Positions 1-10,962 of a stretch of 64,000 bases of DNA are shown piece after piece. The notes below the pieces were generated by a model that was not told the origin of the DNA, searched no databases, and worked only from the letters and a program-made list of their open reading frames with translations. The translations under genes and the position numbers were made by a program. The first letter of the stretch is position 1; each line of letters opens with the position of its first letter. This DNA is from Typha latifolia. Lineage: Eukaryota > Streptophyta > Magnoliopsida > Poales > Typhaceae. The stretch lies in contig CM034109.1 in the NCBI GenBank assembly GCA_019914945.1, positions 3,844,001-3,908,000 on the forward strand, written 5' to 3'.

Positions 1-469
1 TATATCAATCTCCTAATCTCAAATATATCCATAAAAAATAAAGAATCCAAAAATATGCTATATCTGCTCAGAATACCCTCAAATCTATTGATAATAATCC
101 TTCTGCACAAAATACATATTTCCACATATTTATAAATTTCTACACTTCATCACAACATATGAACATGTCTATATATCCAAGATTATGCTCCACAGACTAT
201 AACGCATCAATATCAATAACATCAATGCATGATTTAGTAATATCTCTTGTTATTCATTAGTCGCTCAAATAAATTTTTAATATACCAATATCACAAATTA
301 TTTCTATCAATATCGTCAAAGTATCAAAATTAATAATCTCAATATCACATCCTAGATCTCTATCTCAACCAATTAATATTAAACTCATCGAGATCGACTA
401 CTAACGTAATCCTAAAATAAATTGACAACTACTATACTTGATGGTTTGCCAGATCATCCTTAAACCTAA
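1..469 (-). mobile_element. Family B LTR element, internal region (partial, runs off window)
   Basis: Read on the minus strand, this segment follows the primer-binding site at 470-481. It closely matches the + strand segment 61244-61700, which follows the same site in another copy: both contain, in order, a block beginning AAACCATCAAGTATAG or a close variant, ATTAATTGGTTGAGATAGA and AAATCATGCATTGATGTTAT. No reading frame of any length is present, and none of the usual gag or pol motifs can be found. I therefore infer the internal region of a non-coding (LARD-like) LTR element. The rest of the copy lies outside the window. Confidence 0.7.
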
Positions 470-481
470 GCTCTGATACCA
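470..481 (-). promoter_or_regulatory. Primer-binding site of family B element
   Basis: The minus strand reads TGGTATCAGAGC, the standard plant LTR-retrotransposon site complementary to the 3' end of initiator tRNA-Met. It lies seven bases from the LTR end at 489, which fixes the orientation of this copy as minus. Confidence 0.85.
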
Positions 482-566
482 CCTGAATTGTAACGGCCCC
501 GCCCAACACAGGCACGTGCACGCCCACACGCCCACACGGCACGCGGGGCCCATCACACACATATAC

Positions 567-1127
567 TGTTACGATCCGACCACATGGGTTAAGTCGAGTC
601 AAATTAGTTACTTAGCTTTATCTTTTTATTTTGAATTTCAAATAAATCGGATAATCCGCTTGTGAATTCGATCTATTAAGGATTTTACTCCTATAAATAG
701 GGGTGGATATGAGTTGATAAGGATCATCGTTGAGAGAAATCTAAGTTTAGCCAGTTATTATTCTCGTCCTTATCGTTTCTTTTAACATTAGCCGTTAGAT
801 TGTCTTTATCTTCATAGGAGTAGATCATAACCATAGATCCCTTTCAAGCTTTCAAACCCTAGCCACCTCCTACCTCCAGCAACCACCCTACTACATGGCC
901 GTCCACCACCACCCTTGGTTGTCCACCACCCTCCGACGACCGTCGCAATGTCGGATATTACCGTTCTACCCTCCCTGATATATCTCTACTATTTTATTTT
1001 TATCTTTTCATCCCGATCTCTGATTTAGGTGAAACTAGAGCCATTAGAACCCTACTCATGAGCCTACCTCCACCTAAATTTTTATAATCATCCTACGGAT
1101 AGATCGTTGCAAATCTGGTCCGTAACA
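567..1127 (+). repeat. Family A 5' LTR
   Basis: The 561-bp LTR starts TGTTACGATCC and ends GGTCCGTAACA, so its ends are mutual inverted repeats (TGTTACG/CGTAACA). A TATA box, TATAAATA, is at 692-699. It pairs with 3308-3826, which lacks about 50 bp near its 3' end and has a mutated TA start. Confidence 0.85.
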
Positions 1128-1128
1128 T

Positions 1129-1140
1129 TGGTATCAGAGC
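1129..1140 (+). promoter_or_regulatory. Primer-binding site, family A element
   Basis: TGGTATCAGAGC starts two bases after the LTR terminal CA. It is complementary to the 3' end of initiator tRNA-Met. Confidence 0.85.
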
Positions 1141-1158
1141 CGACGTTCCTCGGAAGAT

Positions 1159-3240
1159 GGTTAACACACGTTCCTCGGAAGATGGTTAACACACGTTCCA
1201 AGGCCAATGAGGAGGCATCAACCATGGAGGACCATGGTCTCATCTCCGTTCCTATGGGAGTTGATTTGGCACCCCCTCCAATCCTAGAAATGGTCGACGA
1301 CGAGCCATCGACGTGGGCAAAAGTTTATTTTAAAGCATTTTCGGTCGAGTTGAAAGAGAACACGAAGGAGATCCAAACCACCTCAAAGACTCGATCCAGA
1401 CCTTGATGGAGGCCTTACTAGCCACCCTGCACCGACCTGCACTGCTAGCGCCGCAGGCCACGACGGGACAAAGCCAAATGTAGCCACCATTATCAACCTG
1501 TGAGGGAGGGGGTGAGCTAGCCCAAATCGCGGCCTCAACCCCTCCTCCAACCATGGTGGGGACCCCTTCGGCCCTGCAAACCTTCCCAGATGTCGTTGCC
1601 ATGTCGAAACCACCTGCAACAGCGTCCGCGAGATCATCTTCCCCACCTGCGGTGGGAGCTAGGGTTAAAAACCCTAGCTTCCCACCAGCGGCTGTCCAGG
1701 TGCTCACGGCCCCTACCAGTCTCTTCCACGAGGCCCCCGCACACGAGCCTAGGCTGCCTTTCGCGCTGGCACCGACTAGAAGACCGCTAGCCACGGCAGT
1801 TCATGCTGCAGCAAATTCGCGCCCGATGGCCGCAGGTCCGACTCTCCCACGGCCACCAGCGGCCATGGCTGGCTTCGTAGGGCTAACTGTTGGCCAGTGT
1901 TGGCCACCGCAGCCGTCGGCGACTGTTAGGTGGCCAAACCCGACAACCACAGCCGTGGGAAGCTACCTCTACGTCGGGGTAGCTCCGCCATAGTTTTTTT
2001 GCCGCACTACTCCATTGCAGTGGGGCCACTGGTCCCTTCTGTAGCCGCCAAGGGTCAGTGGACTGGTCGGCGACACACCAAGACTGCCGCTGCAATAGCT
2101 CGAGCCCGAGCTCGAGTTTGGCCCTCCACCGCCGCTCATGGCCATTCCACCATTGCGAGGACCAGTAGGGGTCGACTGCCGGTGATCCCCAACCTGTGGC
2201 GGCACCCTTAGGCCAAATTCCAAATTCAGCCCTAGGGTTAGGTTATTGGAATGAAGGAGATGAAGCGCACAATTTTTGAGGCAGGCCAAATTTTCACGAA
2301 CCGATTCAACCACCTCGTGCGAACCAGTTTGAAACCCATGAACGAAACCCCAACCATGAGTACGAGCGTGAGGATGAATGGTGGAATGAACTGGTGGGCC
2401 CGCGTCGTCAGACTTAGCTGAACCCGCATGCGGCCTAGGGGTGACATGAGCAAAACCTGTTGACCTATGACCCAAGAGACCAGCCTCAACCCCGAGGTCA
2501 CTTCGCCCGTGATGACATACCACATTTTGGGATCCAAGCTCGGACCGTCAAGTTTGACTTTCCAAAATTTTCTAGAGGAGACTCGCTAGATTGGACCTAT
2601 CTAGCGGGGCCGTTTTTCATGTACCATGGCACGCTCGACCATCAAAAGGTCCAGCTAGCCTCATTTCACTTAGAGGGTGTGGCGATTAGGTGGTGCCAGT
2701 CGGCTGAGCGGACTCGACCATTTGGGTCTTGGTAGGACTTTGCGGATGCGATTTGTGCTCGATTCGATCTGATTTAGTACGAGGACTTTCAGGCCATGTT
2801 GACTAAGCTGACTTAGTCAACAACAGTTCGAGCTTACCAGGATATGCAACCGAGTCACTAACTGGTCTAATACGGCCTTGAAGAGTACCTTCATTAGTGG
2901 GCTTAGGCTTGACATTCAGGCTGAGGTCAAGGCTTTAAGGCCCATTGAAGAGGCTTTCTCTTTAGCTATTCTCATGGAGTCCAAGTTGGATCAACTGAAC
3001 CAAATCCGCAAAGAGGAGAGAAGAAAGGCGGCCCAAATCCACGGCCCACTAGAGACGGCACTGCCCTGACTCAAACTGCACCAACGGCTCAGCCTAATCG
3101 ATAGATGATCACATGCCGCTTTGTACCCAACGACTTGGAAGAGCGCCGAAGAAAAGGCTTGTGCTTTTATTGTGATGATTGATTTACCCAGGATCAATAA
3201 TGCAAGTGCCAGCCAGCCCACTCATGTTCCTAGGCGGACT
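1159..3240 (+). pseudogene. Ty3/gypsy-type gag relic of family A
   Basis: An ATG-led start (MVNTRSKANEEASTMEDHGL, 1159 on) runs to 1406. A Pro/Ala-rich stretch follows, then a recognisable capsid-like segment at about 2490-3070: KFDFPKFSRGD, DWTYLAGPFFMYHGTLDHQK, ASFHLEGVAIRWCQ, then FISGLRLDIQAEVKALRP. These are the conserved steps of the plant Retrotrans_gag family. A damaged CCHC knuckle (CFYCDD then a stop) follows near 3160. Several stops and frame changes break the frame, so no full Gag can be made. Nothing of pol follows before the 3' LTR at 3308. Confidence 0.75.
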
Positions 3241-3307
3241 TGAAGAAGACGAACTCGAAGCGAGAGACTAGTCACCTTGAGGACAAGGTGTCTGAAGCGT
3301 GGTGGAT

Positions 3308-3826
3308 TATTACGATCCGACCACATGGGTTAAATCGAGTCAAATCGAGTCGAGTCAAATTAGTTACTTAGCTTTATCTTTTTGTTTTGAATTTCAAATA
3401 AATTAGATAATCCGCTTGTGGATTCGATCTGTTAGGGATTCTACTCCTATAAATAGGGGTGGACATGAGTTGATAAGGATCATCATTGAGAGAAATCTGA
3501 GTTTAGCTAGTTATTATTCTCGTCCTTATCTTTTTTTTATATTAGCCATTAGATTGTCTTTATCTTTATAGGAGTAGATCATAACCGTAGATCCCCTTCA
3601 AGCTTCCAAACCCTAATCACCTCCTACCTTCAGCAGCCACCCTATTACACGGTCGTCCACCACCACCCTTGGCTGTCCACCACCCTCCGACGACCGCCGC
3701 AATGTCAGATATTACTGTTCTGCTCTTCTTGATATATTTTCACTATTTTATATTTATCTTTTCATCCCGACCTCTGATTTTCATAATCATCCTACCGACG
3801 GATCGTTCCAGATCTGGTCCATGATA
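3308..3826 (+). repeat. Family A 3' LTR
   Basis: It is homologous to 567-1127 from the opening (T[G/A]TTACGATCCGACC) to the end (ATCTGGTCC...). The short purine-rich stretch AGCGTGGTGGA just before it is the likely polypurine tract. The inner deletion removes the block around GAAACTAGAGCC that is present in the 5' LTR. Confidence 0.85.
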
Positions 3827-5691
3827 GATACACTCATGTGCACATACAATCATGATATTATCAAATACTACCTACCAACATATCCATGCTCACATAATCG
3901 AAAACCAAATAAATCATACTATCAACCAAATAAACTTGTTAACATATAAATATCCAAGTCTATAATAATATACACTAGACCACTACATAATCTTACAGGA
4001 CCCACACAGGCCACAACAAACCATCAAGATACAACTAAACAATTGATACACGAGTACACTATAATTTGACATGTATTATACAAATCACCGTCTGATATAA
4101 TAAAATTAAATATCAAGTAATGGTACCATATGATGCATGCCGATCATGATCATGCTATGATATCAAATGCAACCACCTATGATGCATATTGACCATTCGA
4201 TAATTAGGTATAACAAATGATAATGAAATCATATGCATTTCTCAACATCACGATCATCACCGACATCTCGATATAATATCATCATACTAGACCACTATGC
4301 ACAGTCCACACTTGGTACCCGATCTCAACATCTTGTCCGTAGGCTCAAAGCATAACCTGCCATATGCTAAGGGTATATTAAAATCCATCTAGATCGGGTA
4401 CCCCACCAATTAATAGAAATCACATGAGGGTAACTTACCACACGCATGCCCTAGCGAACGGTAGGTGTCCGATTGTCTGTGCGCACAGACTTAACTGACC
4501 TCGAACATGGGCTACGAGATATCGCATATCAGCGACCATAATCATCACTTCAGGCACCCCTAACCCTAGCGCCTACTCGGGTACCCTCATGCTTTTTCTA
4601 TCAACTTTCCTATTAATAAGATTTATGCATTTTCTTCTATATGATAGATCACGTGCATATATCTAGTACTATAACAAATCATGCATATCGGAAATTTAGG
4701 TGGTAAGGAAGTCAAGAGAAAAATAATACAATGCAGTTTCCAACCATATATCTAACACATGTACACTCCTACTAGTCTATCACATGCGTACTCATCATAA
4801 AAATCATCCTAACATAAAACCATAATAGTATAATCATCTTCAATCATCTCTATATATCACCAACGTACTCATATCCTAGATCAGCCTAATCAAATGCATG
4901 ATAAAATATGCTTGACTAAAATTATCTTTATATAAAGTCATATAATCATGCTGGAGGCCAAAACATGCATATACATAATATATAATATATTCTAATTTGA
5001 GAAAGACGTCTAGGGGATAAGACTACTCACCTCTGATCAGAAGACACAACTCACGTATCCCTTACATCCGGTAACCAAGCGACAACTCGTCCTAACAGGG
5101 TCCACGGAGCCTCACATAAGGGGTTCGGAATCTAAAAATATTTAAGTAGCATGAAGTTAGCCTTTCATCTAATTAAAATCTTTGTTAGGTTTTAAAATTT
5201 CTACTTATCTTTATAATTAGCTAGATTTTTAATTATAAATAAAAATATAAATATAAATAAAATCTAATTATAGTTAAATTATATCTTGATTAATTAGGGA
5301 TTATGTAGTCATTACTTTATAAAATAATAAATAAATACCTAAGCCTAGTATTTTATTTGTTACAAAATAATAATATTTAATAAATTATTAGAATTACTTA
5401 AAATGTATCCTAGAAGAATATTAGTATATAATTTGATAATTATAAGTTACAATCTATATATTAATCTAATAGAGATATAAATAATAAATATAAGTATTAC
5501 CTATATTTATACCTAATTAATCGTTAATTATACAAATTATAATTAATAATAATCACATTGAAGAATATATAATATTATTAAAATAATTAATATCTGAATA
5601 ATCTATTTGCATTAATTAAGAAGGAAATACCTAAATAAATAATATAAATAAAATAAAATAACATAAATAAATAAATAAATCACTACCATCA

Positions 5692-5712
5692 GTGCTGGGC
5701 CGAGCCCAGCAC
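5692..5712. repeat. Perfect GC-rich hairpin in family B LTR
   Basis: There are 9-bp arms GTGCTGGGC and GCCCAGCAC around a CGA loop. Imperfect counterparts occur at the same place, beside the GA/CT tract, in the B copies at about 44706 and 54993. Confidence 0.8.
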
Positions 5713-6139
5713 TATGTAAAAAGAGAAGGAGAAGAAGCCGAGGAAGAAGAAGAAGAGGAGGAAGAGAAGGGAGGAGGGGAGGGAAGTGCAGACCTGGGCC
5801 GGTGGGGAAGGCACTTGCAGCTGGTGGCCAGCCAGCTGCCGACCTCTCGCCGACGGCTCAGCTCTGACGAGCTCAAGCCCAAAGCAAGAAAGATAGAGGG
5901 AGAGAGAGGGAGAGAAAAGGAAAGAGGGGAAGTAAGAGACCTCACCGATGGCGACGATGCCGGGGCTCGCCGCGACCAGCTGGCCGTAGCCAGTTGGCTA
6001 TGGCAGCGGCGGTGGGCGTGTGGCGCCTCACCACGCAAGCTGCTCATGCAGCTTGCATGGGCATGAGGCCGGTCACAGTGTGGCCAGCCACGTCATGCCC
6101 AAATTTTTTTTTTTAATTTTTTTAGGACAGGTGTTTACA

Positions 6140-7252
6140 CCAACGATGCCGATAATAGAGATAAAAGCCATAAGGGAGAGAGGGACGACTGGGACACGAA
6201 AGGTAAGGAAGAGAGAAGTTAGAGAGGAAAGAGAAGATAAATTGATTTGACCCAACTCCTCTAGCCGACTCAACTATTACTTGACTCATCTAGCTGACTT
6301 GGCTACAACTCGACCTAGTTAAAATCATCTAGGTTCTGATTAAACCTAACCTAAACTAACTCATGCAATAAACAAATAAATCAAATTTAAAATGCAAATA
6401 ATAAATGTTCTACATATTCAGCTAATTCAGCCTGCTAGCATGGATGAATTCGTAGTCGGACTCCGATTTATTGCAGATCGTAATATAACCTAAAATTAGT
6501 GGAAATTGATAGTAGCAGTTTCAATTAGAAAAAGGAAAGTTCAACTAGGTGATACACCTCTACCTTCGCGAGTACGAAATGTAATTGTTGAGCATTCATG
6601 GGACCCATTTCATTTACTAATTTTCGTCTCGTCTTAAGGGTCACACTTCACCTTTATTTCCTTTTTCTCTTGTCGACAATCTCTTCTGATTTTTTCATAT
6701 ATCTTTTATTCAAGAGTTTTTCTTATCAACATATTCAAGAGTATTAAGAAGAAGAAAAATCAAAGAGAAACAAAGAAAAGAAAAGGGTCGGTATAACTTT
6801 CTCTATTGTACAAAACAAACAAATCACTTTACTTATTACTAATTGGATTCCTCTTTCTCTTCAATAAAACATGAATCTTAAATAATTATAACAAACCCTC
6901 TATTATCTTAATCTAATAAATAAAGATATATCTTTCTTATTATTATTGAGTAGAAATAAGAATGTTTACTTAAAATATATAAGAAGATATATAATATATA
7001 TATCCTAGTAACACCAGTTTAATTAAAACACCAATAATTTTTTAATTTTCTCTCTTTCTTCATGTAATATTGGGTGGAAATGGGTTATATATTCGTGTCC
7101 CACTGCTAAATTGTTAAATTATTATAATAGACTCTCCTAGGCCGACTCTACCCTTTTTACCGTCGACCAATATTTTACCATTTATTTTCTCAACAAAAAA
7201 AAAAAAAAAACTTTTACCGTTCATTCCTTCTCTGTCTCTCTTCCATTTATCT
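6140..7252. other. Intergenic sequence upstream of the PB1 gene
   Basis: The sequence is AT-rich with short purine runs (6170-6240) and an A-run near 7193-7211. I see no supportable gene, RNA or transposon ends. The last 200 bases are likely promoter of the PB1 gene. Confidence 0.5.
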
Positions 7253-7260
7253 ATAAATAA
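7253..7260 (+). promoter_or_regulatory. TATA box of the PB1-domain gene
   Basis: TATAAATA lies 129 bases before the ATG at 7389, with a pyrimidine-rich stretch around it. This predicts a transcript start near 7285 and a leader of about 100 bases. Confidence 0.6.
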
Positions 7261-7388
7261 GCGGCCTGGGTTTCAAAGAATAAGCTTGAAGAAGCCACCA
7301 CTCGAGTAATCTCCTCTCTGAGTCTTGGGCTTTTCCTCATACTTCTAGGCAACATTTACGTCACTACCAACTTGGAAGTAGGAGCAGC

Positions 7389-8170
7389 ATGATGAGCACC
7401 TCATCGTCCTCTTCTTCCTCTGGTGCTTCCTTCAGTTCCTTCGACGACGTCACCGTTAGGTCCACCACGGGTACCATCAAGTTCCTCTGCAGCTATGGCG
7501 GCAAGATTCTCCCCCGTTATCCAGACGGCAAGCTCCGTTATATCGGCGGCGACACCCGCGTCCTCGCCGTCGACCGCTCTGTTCCGTTCTCAGGTCCGAC
7601 TCCTTCTTTCCCCCTTTCCCTTCTTCCAGTATCTATCCTTTTTGTATTTATCTCAATCGGTTTAGTTGAACAGAGTTGCAGGCAAAGCTGGAGGAGTTGT
7701 GTGGATGGGAGTCGGTGAGCATAAGGTGTCAGCTTCCGACGGAGGATCTTGATGCGCTCGTCTCAGTGATATCGGACGAAGACTTGGCGAATCTCGTCGA
7801 AGAATACGACCTCGCAAGCCGAGATCGACTCCTCCCGTTAAAGATCCGAGCGTTTCTCTTACCCCCTCCGTCGTCTTCGTCAAAAGCCCCCAAATCTTTT
7901 AGCCCTCCTTCTACCCCGCCGATCTCCGCTTCTGCCAAGGGTAAATCTGTCTTCTATCATGCCCACGCTGCTCGAGCGCCGCCGCCGCCTTCCGATCTCC
8001 GCTGCGTCCACCCGTTTTCCGCGGCAGCGAGTAGATTCTCAGGCCAGATCGAAAACCCCGGGAATGTACGGTACCATCACTATCACCACCACCACCACCA
8101 CCACCATCAGGCTTATGGAAACCCAAGTCCGCCCGATTTGCTCGTCAACCACGGCAACCACTGGCAATAA
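7389..8170 (+). CDS. PB1 (Phox/Bem1) domain-containing protein, 2 exons, 233 aa
   Basis: Exons are 7389-7593 and 7674-8170, joined by an 80-bp GT-AG intron (CAG|GTCCGA ... GAACAG|AGTTG). The splice restores PFSELQAKLEELCG, the usual PB1 reading. The PB1 domain spans about residues 30-129. It has the basic cluster with a Lys in SYGGKILPR (type B face) and an acidic OPCA stretch, SDEDLANLVEEYD (about 102-114, type A face), so it could make head-to-tail oligomers. A Ser/Pro-rich linker follows, then a run of eight His (about residues 206-213) and a short tail ending NHWQ. Plant PB1 proteins of this size carry no enzymatic domain and are thought to act as interaction modules. The specific partner cannot be told from sequence. 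The ATG at 7389 is followed at once by a second ATG at 7392, and either could serve. The gene has no transposon in its intron. Confidence 0.88.
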
Positions 8171-8938
8171 TCCGAGCACGAATTGGCCGTAAAAAAAATT
8201 AAGAATGAAGGTAAAGAAAACACTTATTACGGAACGCAGGATGAAAAAAAAAAGGAGAATGTTTGTTCGTTTGTTTGTTTGGCAGAGACAGGACTGTAAA
8301 TCTATATTTTTAATATAAAAGACAAAAAGTAGTACTTTGTAATTGTGTTCCTCCTCTCTTCCTTGTTTTTCTTTTCTTTCTTTTTTCTATTTATTTTGGG
8401 TTTGTGGTGCTCGTTACCCTCCATTTTCGATAGTATGGGCCGCCGTTAGGGTTCCGTTTCCTTCTACCTTTGCTTCGTTCTGCGCGTTATGTTCTGTTAT
8501 GTGCATTAATTTTTTCATTCCATGTCATTAATTAGTTGCATTCTATTTCTATGCCTACACTGCTACTTATATCAGGAAATCTTTCATTTCATTTTCTCTG
8601 ATACATTTACTTTTTTGTTTCGCAGGTGGACGAATGGCGTGACAACAGCAACCAAGCGAGCATCTTAATAACACCGATCCTTCCTCTTATTAGTGAAGAT
8701 CACATATGAGACTAAATAATACATAGGCATATAACTAAATTAACTCCATAAATTCTAATATACTTTAAAGATTATTTTTATTTTTTAAACACTTTTTATT
8801 AACTCTATTTATTTTATAATTACGACTGGAATTTTGAGACCTTCATGTATTTCATGCCTTTTCATTTTTCTGAATTGCTGTCTTTGGTACTTTCTATTTT
8901 ATTTCTTTTCTACACGAAGTAGCTTGGCATATCTTTTT

Positions 8939-8944
<6 letters not shown>
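8171..8944 (+). other. 3' flank and probable 3' UTR of the PB1 gene
   Basis: There is no reading frame worth calling. A pyrimidine tract followed by CGCAG at about 8620-8625 looks like a splice acceptor, so a UTR intron or an alternative last exon is possible. The rest is AT-rich. Confidence 0.35.

Positions 8945-8979
<35 letters not shown>
8945..8979. repeat. (TA)n microsatellite
   Basis: This is an uninterrupted run of about 17 TA units. Confidence 0.95.
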
Positions 8980-8982
<3 letters not shown>

Positions 8983-9299
8983 GGTATATTATATATAGAG
9001 AGAGATTTTGAATTTATATATAGCAACTAAATTCACGTTTCTTTGCATCCATAGAAGGATTATCTTCCTCGATATTGACCGAAAAAAGAGATATCTAACT
9101 TGGCAGATATGCTGCGCAATGATTGAGTCCAGGTGGATATTTGTATACTTTTTCGATCTACCCTTTTGCACAGAAATACTATCTTTATTGTGGTCTTGAA
9201 CGCATTTCCCTTTAATACATCCGAGGAATATCTCCACATAAATTCTGATATATATCTGGTAGGAAATGAATACAATTGAGAAGAAAAAAAAAATCTACT

Positions 9300-9823
9300 C
9301 GCTGGTCTAATTAGCTTTCAACACCTGTTGGTAAAAAGTACGTGGGCCCTATGGCATCCAGTGATATTGATGTTGTGGGCCAGAAGCATCGCACTAGAAT
9401 TGATCAGGGGAGCGAGTTGGGGTTCCTACTTTCTCTAAGCTCGAGAATGAGATAAGGGTGGTGGTGGTGGGGTTGATGGAGATCTCTCGAAGGGCCTCCT
9501 GTCACGCCGTGTGACTCGGACGTGTGGACCAGGAGGATTCCGGATTTTGCACCGAAAGGATATGAGCGCAGTCCAAGGCGTCGTTAGTTCGTCGAGGTTC
9601 GGTGGCCAATTGCCTGCCTTGGGGATTTAGAGGTGGCAACTTCCAATATGCACAACTTAATCCATTTGAGCCCACGAGTTGGGAATTGGCCATAACGACG
9701 TGAGGGAAACCCTTCAATTGGTAGATGGATTTGCCCAACATAATCAAATTGACAAGCAGGCAATTTAGAGTGGACGTATCTAGTCCTAAATCTGAAATAT
9801 CCAGAGTGCATGCATGCTTATAG
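9300..9823. other. Intergenic, probable old repeat
   Basis: The sequence is moderately GC-rich between AT-rich flanks. It includes AGGCCTCCTGTCACGCCGTG and a nearby palindrome-like block, in the style of a decayed plant LTR. No paired LTR, primer site or coding motif is visible, so the assignment is left open. Confidence 0.3.
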
Positions 9824-9927
9824 ATCTGAGAATAGTTTTGTGATTAAGGGTCGGGCTATTATATATCTGAGAATAGTTTTGTGATTAAGGGTCGGGCTAT
9901 TATATATCTGAGAATAGTTTTGGTTTC
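9824..9927. repeat. 41-bp tandem repeat, about 2.5 copies
   Basis: Copies start at 9824, 9865 and 9906, each opening ATCTGAGAATAGTTTTG and continuing with GATTAAGGGTCGGGCTATTA. The copies are almost identical, so the duplication is recent. Confidence 0.9.
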
Positions 9928-10202
9928 GTCGCATTCTAATAGTGTACTGATAAGCAACTTGAGGTTGAGTACGATAGACTTTTTAAAATAGGTTTTAAGA
10001 TTTCAAAACTTTAGAAATTCAGTAACTAAAAAATTTAGAAAAATAGATTTTTTTTGCAATTTCAGAGTTTTTTGTTTTGTTCATTTTGCCAACCATACAT
10101 TAGCTACTAACAAAAGTAGCTTCAACAAGGCTTTGCTTAGAAGTAATAGCAAGGACCGCTAGCTCATGCGCAATAAGGTTAGAGGGTTTCTTCCATGCAA
10201 TA

Positions 10203-10775
10203 GAATTAATTCTTTATCAATCAATTTGATGAAGATCTAACGGTTAAGATCTTTAAGGGTATAATAGGAATGAAAGATATTACCGGTTCAGCAAGTAATT
10301 TTTTTTAGATATATAATCTTGCATATTATTTTTTAACAATTATATTATCTTAATATTTTATTAAGTAAAATACATATATATCATTAACTGAGAGTAATGT
10401 ATATATATCAAAATAAGGGTATTGATGTCTTTTATAATTAACTTGATGAAAATTTAATTACATTTTATCTTTTTGATTATTTTTGATTATTTACATATAT
10501 CTCCCAGTAGTTTAAGATTGATTTAAATTAAATTTTAATAGATAGAGATAGAGAATTATATTTAAATTGAAGTTTATCTCCAAATAATCAAATTTAAATT
10601 ATTTAATATTAAATAATATCTCCTATAATTAAGGCATAATTATATTTAAGAGAGAAATCTTAACGGAAGAAAAAAAAATGTGTAGAGTGCTTCTTCCGTA
10701 CCGTTAATTGTTTATCAATCATTTTGATGAATATCTAATGGTTAAGATCTTAAAGGGTATAACAAGAAAATTGGG
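10203..10775. repeat. Pair of direct repeats about 500 bp apart
   Basis: Blocks at about 10203-10275 and 10702-10770 share TTTATCAATCA, TTTGATGAA, ATCTAA[C/T]GGTTAAGATCTT and AAGGGTATAA. AT-rich sequence without a reading frame lies between them. A small non-coding LTR element (TRIM-like) is possible, but I could not define clean TG...CA ends or a primer site. Confidence 0.5.
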
Positions 10776-10962
10776 AAGTTAGGCACACGTAATTAATCTT
10801 CTTAACTAATATACTCTTTTTCTTACGTAATGTGATTTTGAAACTGGTACCGGGTATGAAAACTGGCTATTATAGCCGTTGGATTAAGATTATAATTTTT
10901 AAAGGTGCATTGAAGTATTTGCCATAAAGTTATTATCAAAGCTAGTGAATAATATAGAAACA

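Larger units (their letters stand above)
567..3826 (+). mobile_element. Family A: gag-only LTR retrotransposon (TR-GAG-like), complete
   Basis: Two LTRs (567-1127 and 3308-3826) flank 2.18 kb of internal sequence. It has a tRNA-Met primer site at 1129-1140 and a degenerate Ty3/gypsy-type gag, and no protease, reverse transcriptase, RNase H or integrase trace before the 3' LTR. Flanking pentamers are TATAC on the left and GATAC on the right, a 4/5 match consistent with an aged target-site duplication. This architecture matches the TR-GAG class of non-autonomous elements, which need a partner's pol. The element lies inside a family B LTR and so inserted after it. A related LTR occurs at 43415-43978 on -. 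Confidence 0.8.
489..6139 (-). mobile_element. Family B LTR (about 2.4 kb), split by the family A insertion
   Basis: On the minus strand the LTR begins near 6139 (TGTAAACACC...) and ends ...GGGGCCGTTACA at 489, next to the primer-binding site. The 3.26-kb insert at 567-3826 interrupts it; without the insert it is about 2.39 kb. It shares long blocks with 54363-57350 and 59099-61224: a GA/CT-rich tract, a GC hairpin (5692-5712), an AT-rich block (5150-5690), TAGGGGATAAGACTACTCAC, one unit of the TACCCT...AGGGTA repeat (4352-4375) and a CpG-rich end. Purine-rich reading frames at 5692-6066 are products of low-complexity sequence and are not called as genes. Confidence 0.75.

Noticed and set aside
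1129..1140. tRNA-Met gene pieces at the TGGTATCAGAGC sites
   Set aside because: Only the 12 bases complementary to the tRNA end are present, next to LTR ends; they are primer sites.
1330..2537. Ala/Pro/Gly-rich frames on both strands
   Set aside because: They overlap the family A gag relic and are GC-rich shadows; only the + strand pieces match a gag.
9008..9275. Frames of about 60-80 codons near the TA microsatellite
   Set aside because: Overlapping frames on both strands with aromatic/Ile-rich chance composition and no promoter or motif.
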